NCBI GenBank assembly: GCA_039029935.1
Contig: JBCCFC010000006.1
Span: 1 to 32,116, forward strand
DNA from: G039029935 sp039029935
GTDB lineage: Bacteria; Chloroflexota; Anaerolineae; Caldilineales; Caldilineaceae
Direction: 5' to 3'
DNA length: 32,116 bases
Shown here: one piece after another, positions 29,948 to 32,116 of the stretch
Layout of the letters: the number at the start of each line of letters is the position of its first letter
Numbering within the stretch: position 1 is the stretch's first letter
Program-made: the position numbers and the translations under genes
Notes under the pieces: generated by a model
Seen by the model: only the letters and a program-made list of their open reading frames with translations
Database searches by the model: none
Told to the model about the DNA's origin: nothing

Positions 29948-31783
29948 ATGTTAAAGCTTGAGCAAAGCAAGCACTGGCCGGCAAGAACAGGACTTGTAAT
30001 TTGTCTATTTACGATATCTTTTTTTGTCGTCAGTAACTCTACTACTACCCAGAGGGCAATTACATCCATAAGCCCACTTATACCCATTAGCCCATTAAGC
30101 CCCATTGCGATGACAAGTGGGAATCAAAGTATCTCTACAGACTCATCCAACGAGCTTGTTCAGATTATTCCCAAAGCATCTCTGCCTCTAGCACCTTGGC
30201 ATAAACTTAGCTCATTCCAAATCAAGGATGAATTTGCCTATCTTGCTGTTACTGAGATTTCTCAGGAGACAAGCCGTCTTGACATTTTTGATATCACGTC
30301 ACCTGCAAAACCACAACTTCACAACTCATTGCCAATACAACTATATGAAATTCAATGTGTTGATATTTCCGAGAATCATCTTGTCATTGCTGGTAGTACG
30401 GATAAAGATTCCATTCGGGAAAGATTTGTCGTTTTCATTTATGACATGACAAATCGAGATACCCCTGTATTGATCGCAGAACGTGATTTTCAAAATGAAT
30501 GCAATGCACTGAAAATTATTCAAGATCATATTTATATTGCGACCTATTGGCAGATCATTGTCATTGATAGTCCATACATGCAATCCTTGGACTTGATTCC
30601 ACATCGGGGCGTCGAACACATCATTACACATGAGAATACGGAATTCCCGCTGACATTAATCGGCGGCTATTGTGGAGGCAAGTGGGGCTGTACAACCACT
30701 CTGGAGTCGGTCTATCTATCTACTCCTGCTTCATTTGAGGTCATTGCCACGCTAAAATGGGGTAGTTATCGGCCAGGTTATGTAACAATATGGGGTGATA
30801 ATCTTGCTTTAACAGGTAATCTTGCTCTTCAACTCCGCAAAATACGTAGGGCAAAATCACCATCTTTCCTATGTTCAATCCATTATCAACAGAGTGTACT
30901 TGCACCTGTTCACAGCGGTGTTCATTTCATTGGGGCATACGGATTTCATCTCACAGACGATCAGCGAATTAATGGATTCCCACTCACGGGTGCTCATCGA
31001 ATTATGAGCATCAATTTCTCCAATGTATACTTCCCTCAACAAGGTCCAGAAGCAATTCATCCGATAAAACCATCTGCACTTGCGCATAACGGTAAATTTA
31101 TCTATATTGTTGATCGCGAAAATCTAACAGCCTATGAAACGCTCTGGCAAGAAATACCAACGCCTATGTCTGCGGTTACAGATTTATCCCAAGTCAAACT
31201 GTCACAGAAGGCAATGGAAGAGCTTTGGTGTATCGAAAATGAAGTCCAGCTAGCGGATACGGCTGAGTATGAGGCATTATGGGCAATCCATCGTAGCCTT
31301 GGTGGAGCGAATTGGCACTATACGGGTCAAATTGGTGCAGGTCAAACATATCAGGATTATAGTGAGTATGGCTCATGGCCGATTAAAGCACCTCCTGAAG
31401 ATGGTCAGCCGATTCAACTATCCGAGAGCGAAACCCCTTGTGGTTGGAAAGGAATCACATGCTCTTGTGATGGACATATACAGAAAATAAGCCTTGCTGT
31501 ACGAAATGCACAGGGCGATGTTCCGCCTGAAATAGGTAACCTTTCTCGACTAACACATCTGGGTTTCGGCTATAGCTTTGGACACATTACAAGCTTACCG
31601 CCAGAAATAGGCAAACTCACCAATTTGCAAAGTCTAGATTTGTATCATAGCGGAGTAGACCCAAACGCAGAGGCATTGGCTCTTCCAAATGTCTGCATCT
31701 TTACCCATAAAGGCTCAACAGGGCCAGGCTGTCATTCAGGTGTGGCTCAAGAACCTAAATTAGGCTGCACATTTCGGCCTTAA
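29948..31783 (+). CDS. secreted propeller-like / leucine-rich-repeat protein
   Basis: A 611-residue extracytoplasmic protein. An N-terminal membrane or signal segment (LVICLFTISFFVVSNS, about 17-32) and a Ser/Pro/Ile-rich linker lead to about 300 residues of strand-rich repeats such as FQIKDEFAYLAVTE...LDIFDITSPAKPQL and RFVVFIYDMTNRDTPVLI. These resemble LVIVD-type beta-propeller blades. From about 425 there is a plant-like LRR N-terminal cap (EALWAIHRSLGGANW ... CGWKGITCSCDG), then LRRs (VPPEIGNLSRLTHLGF, LPPEIGKLTNLQSLDL) and a Cys-containing end. It probably acts in surface recognition or adhesion. ATG 29948 has GAGGAA rather far upstream. Confidence 0.78.
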   Translation: MLKLEQSKHWPARTGLVICLFTISFFVVSNSTTTQRAITSISPLIPISPLSPIAMTSGNQSISTDSSNELVQIIPKASLPLAPWHKLSSFQIKDEFAYLAVTEISQETSRLDIFDITSPAKPQLHNSLPIQLYEIQCVDISENHLVIAGSTDKDSIRERFVVFIYDMTNRDTPVLIAERDFQNECNALKIIQDHIYIATYWQIIVIDSPYMQSLDLIPHRGVEHIITHENTEFPLTLIGGYCGGKWGCTTTLESVYLSTPASFEVIATLKWGSYRPGYVTIWGDNLALTGNLALQLRKIRRAKSPSFLCSIHYQQSVLAPVHSGVHFIGAYGFHLTDDQRINGFPLTGAHRIMSINFSNVYFPQQGPEAIHPIKPSALAHNGKFIYIVDRENLTAYETLWQEIPTPMSAVTDLSQVKLSQKAMEELWCIENEVQLADTAEYEALWAIHRSLGGANWHYTGQIGAGQTYQDYSEYGSWPIKAPPEDGQPIQLSESETPCGWKGITCSCDGHIQKISLAVRNAQGDVPPEIGNLSRLTHLGFGYSFGHITSLPPEIGKLTNLQSLDLYHSGVDPNAEALALPNVCIFTHKGSTGPGCHSGVAQEPKLGCTFRP

Positions 31784-31795
31784 GCAGCGTATAAT
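31766..31795 (+). promoter_or_regulatory. putative sigma-70-type promoter
   Basis: TATAAT at 31790-31795 is a perfect -10 hexamer, with TGCACA at 31766-31771 (4 of 6 matches to TTGACA) 18 bp upstream. It overlaps the end of the LRR gene and sits 25 bp before the start of the final hydrolase gene. Confidence 0.45.
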
Positions 31796-31820
31796 GTAGT
31801 GACAGGACAGGATTACAGAC

Positions 31821-32116
31821 GTGAAAATATTTGTCGTATCTATCGCCATCTTGATTATTGTTGGGTATATTGGTATTTGTACATACCTATATCTGAATCA
31901 GGAAAATCTGATATTCTACCCAACAAAGCTCGACCCAGAGTACAAATATACCTTCATCCACCCTTTTGAAGAGAGCAACCTTGAGGTCGAAGGTGCTACC
32001 ATCAATGTGGTCCGCTTTTTCTCTGAAAATCCCAATGGTGTGGTGCTATATGTGCATGGCAACGGTGACATTATTCCATCCGTAGAACCCATCGCCACCT
32101 ATTTTCTCAGCCTTAA
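31821..32116 (+). CDS. alpha/beta hydrolase, N-terminal part (cut by window end)
   Basis: An open frame from GTG 31821, with AGGA about 8 bp upstream, runs off the window end after about 98 codons. It has an N-terminal membrane segment (IFVVSIAILIIVGYIGICTY), then QENLIFYPTKL and VVLYVHGNGD. The last is the oxyanion-hole strand of alpha/beta hydrolases of the membrane-anchored type whose start reads 'QxxLIFxP...VLYxHGNxG'. The nucleophile Ser and the rest lie outside the window. The substrate is unknown. No ATG start fits better. Confidence 0.75.
   Translation, partial: MKIFVVSIAILIIVGYIGICTYLYLNQENLIFYPTKLDPEYKYTFIHPFEESNLEVEGATINVVRFFSENPNGVVLYVHGNGDIIPSVEPIATYFLSL

Overview
The window reads as a piece of bacterial chromosome with moderate GC content. 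It carries two housekeeping genes (prolyl-tRNA synthetase and folylpolyglutamate synthase) among many accessory genes. The mix of Uma2-type nuclease genes, a C39-peptidase ABC exporter pair with a very short HlyD-like partner, an MttB-family methyltransferase, leucine-rich-repeat protein and many short gene-boundary repeats is most like Chloroflexota (Anaerolineae/Caldilineae-like). That placement is an inference from gene content only. No rRNA, tRNA, CRISPR array or intact mobile element was seen.

Layout: (1) 1-2300: a 9-bp tandem repeat, a possible transposase remnant, a tiny antitoxin-like gene, an APH-type phosphotransferase and an alpha/beta hydrolase. (2) 2383-9052: a catabolic-looking block. 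It holds a PhyH-type dioxygenase (-), an M20 amidohydrolase of AbgB type (+), an MttB-family methyltransferase (-), a GntR/FCD regulator (-), and a divergent enoyl-CoA hydratase plus SnoaL-like pair (+). A palindrome between the regulator and the hydratase is a candidate operator. (3) 9062-9654: wreckage, made of a MITE-like inverted repeat, the 3' end of a transposase and the first codons of an AAA-like ATPase gene. (4) 9844-17182: an exporter block of a DUF5678-like protein, a retropepsin-like protease, a short membrane-fusion-like protein, a C39 peptidase/ABC transporter and a second ABC transporter that overlaps it by 4 bp. (5) 17230-18207 (-): a PD-(D/E)XK-like protein and a small membrane protein. 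(6) 18315-21329 (+): an SPFH-domain membrane protein, a pentapeptide-repeat lipoprotein and a RelE-type toxin-antitoxin pair. (7) 21553-24735: HAD phosphatase, Gfo/Idh/MocA oxidoreductase and M24 peptidase. (8) 24771-26409: a Uma2 gene followed by a decayed copy with an internal deletion. (9) 26669-32116: proS, folC, a propeller/LRR surface protein and the start of another alpha/beta hydrolase.

How it fits together: the exporter block is the most system-like part. The C39 domain should cleave a double-glycine-type leader while its ABC core, perhaps with the second ABC protein, exports the peptide. No precursor peptide is visible, so the cargo is unknown. The GntR regulator probably controls the methyltransferase and/or the divergent hydratase pair.

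A second theme is repeats. Almost every long intergenic gap holds palindromic or tandem short repeats, several belonging to families that recur within the window: an AGTATTCGGTAGGTC family at three places, a twin-hairpin family at two, and a GTTGATAGTGG family at two. Several run into stop codons or form the 3' ends of genes.
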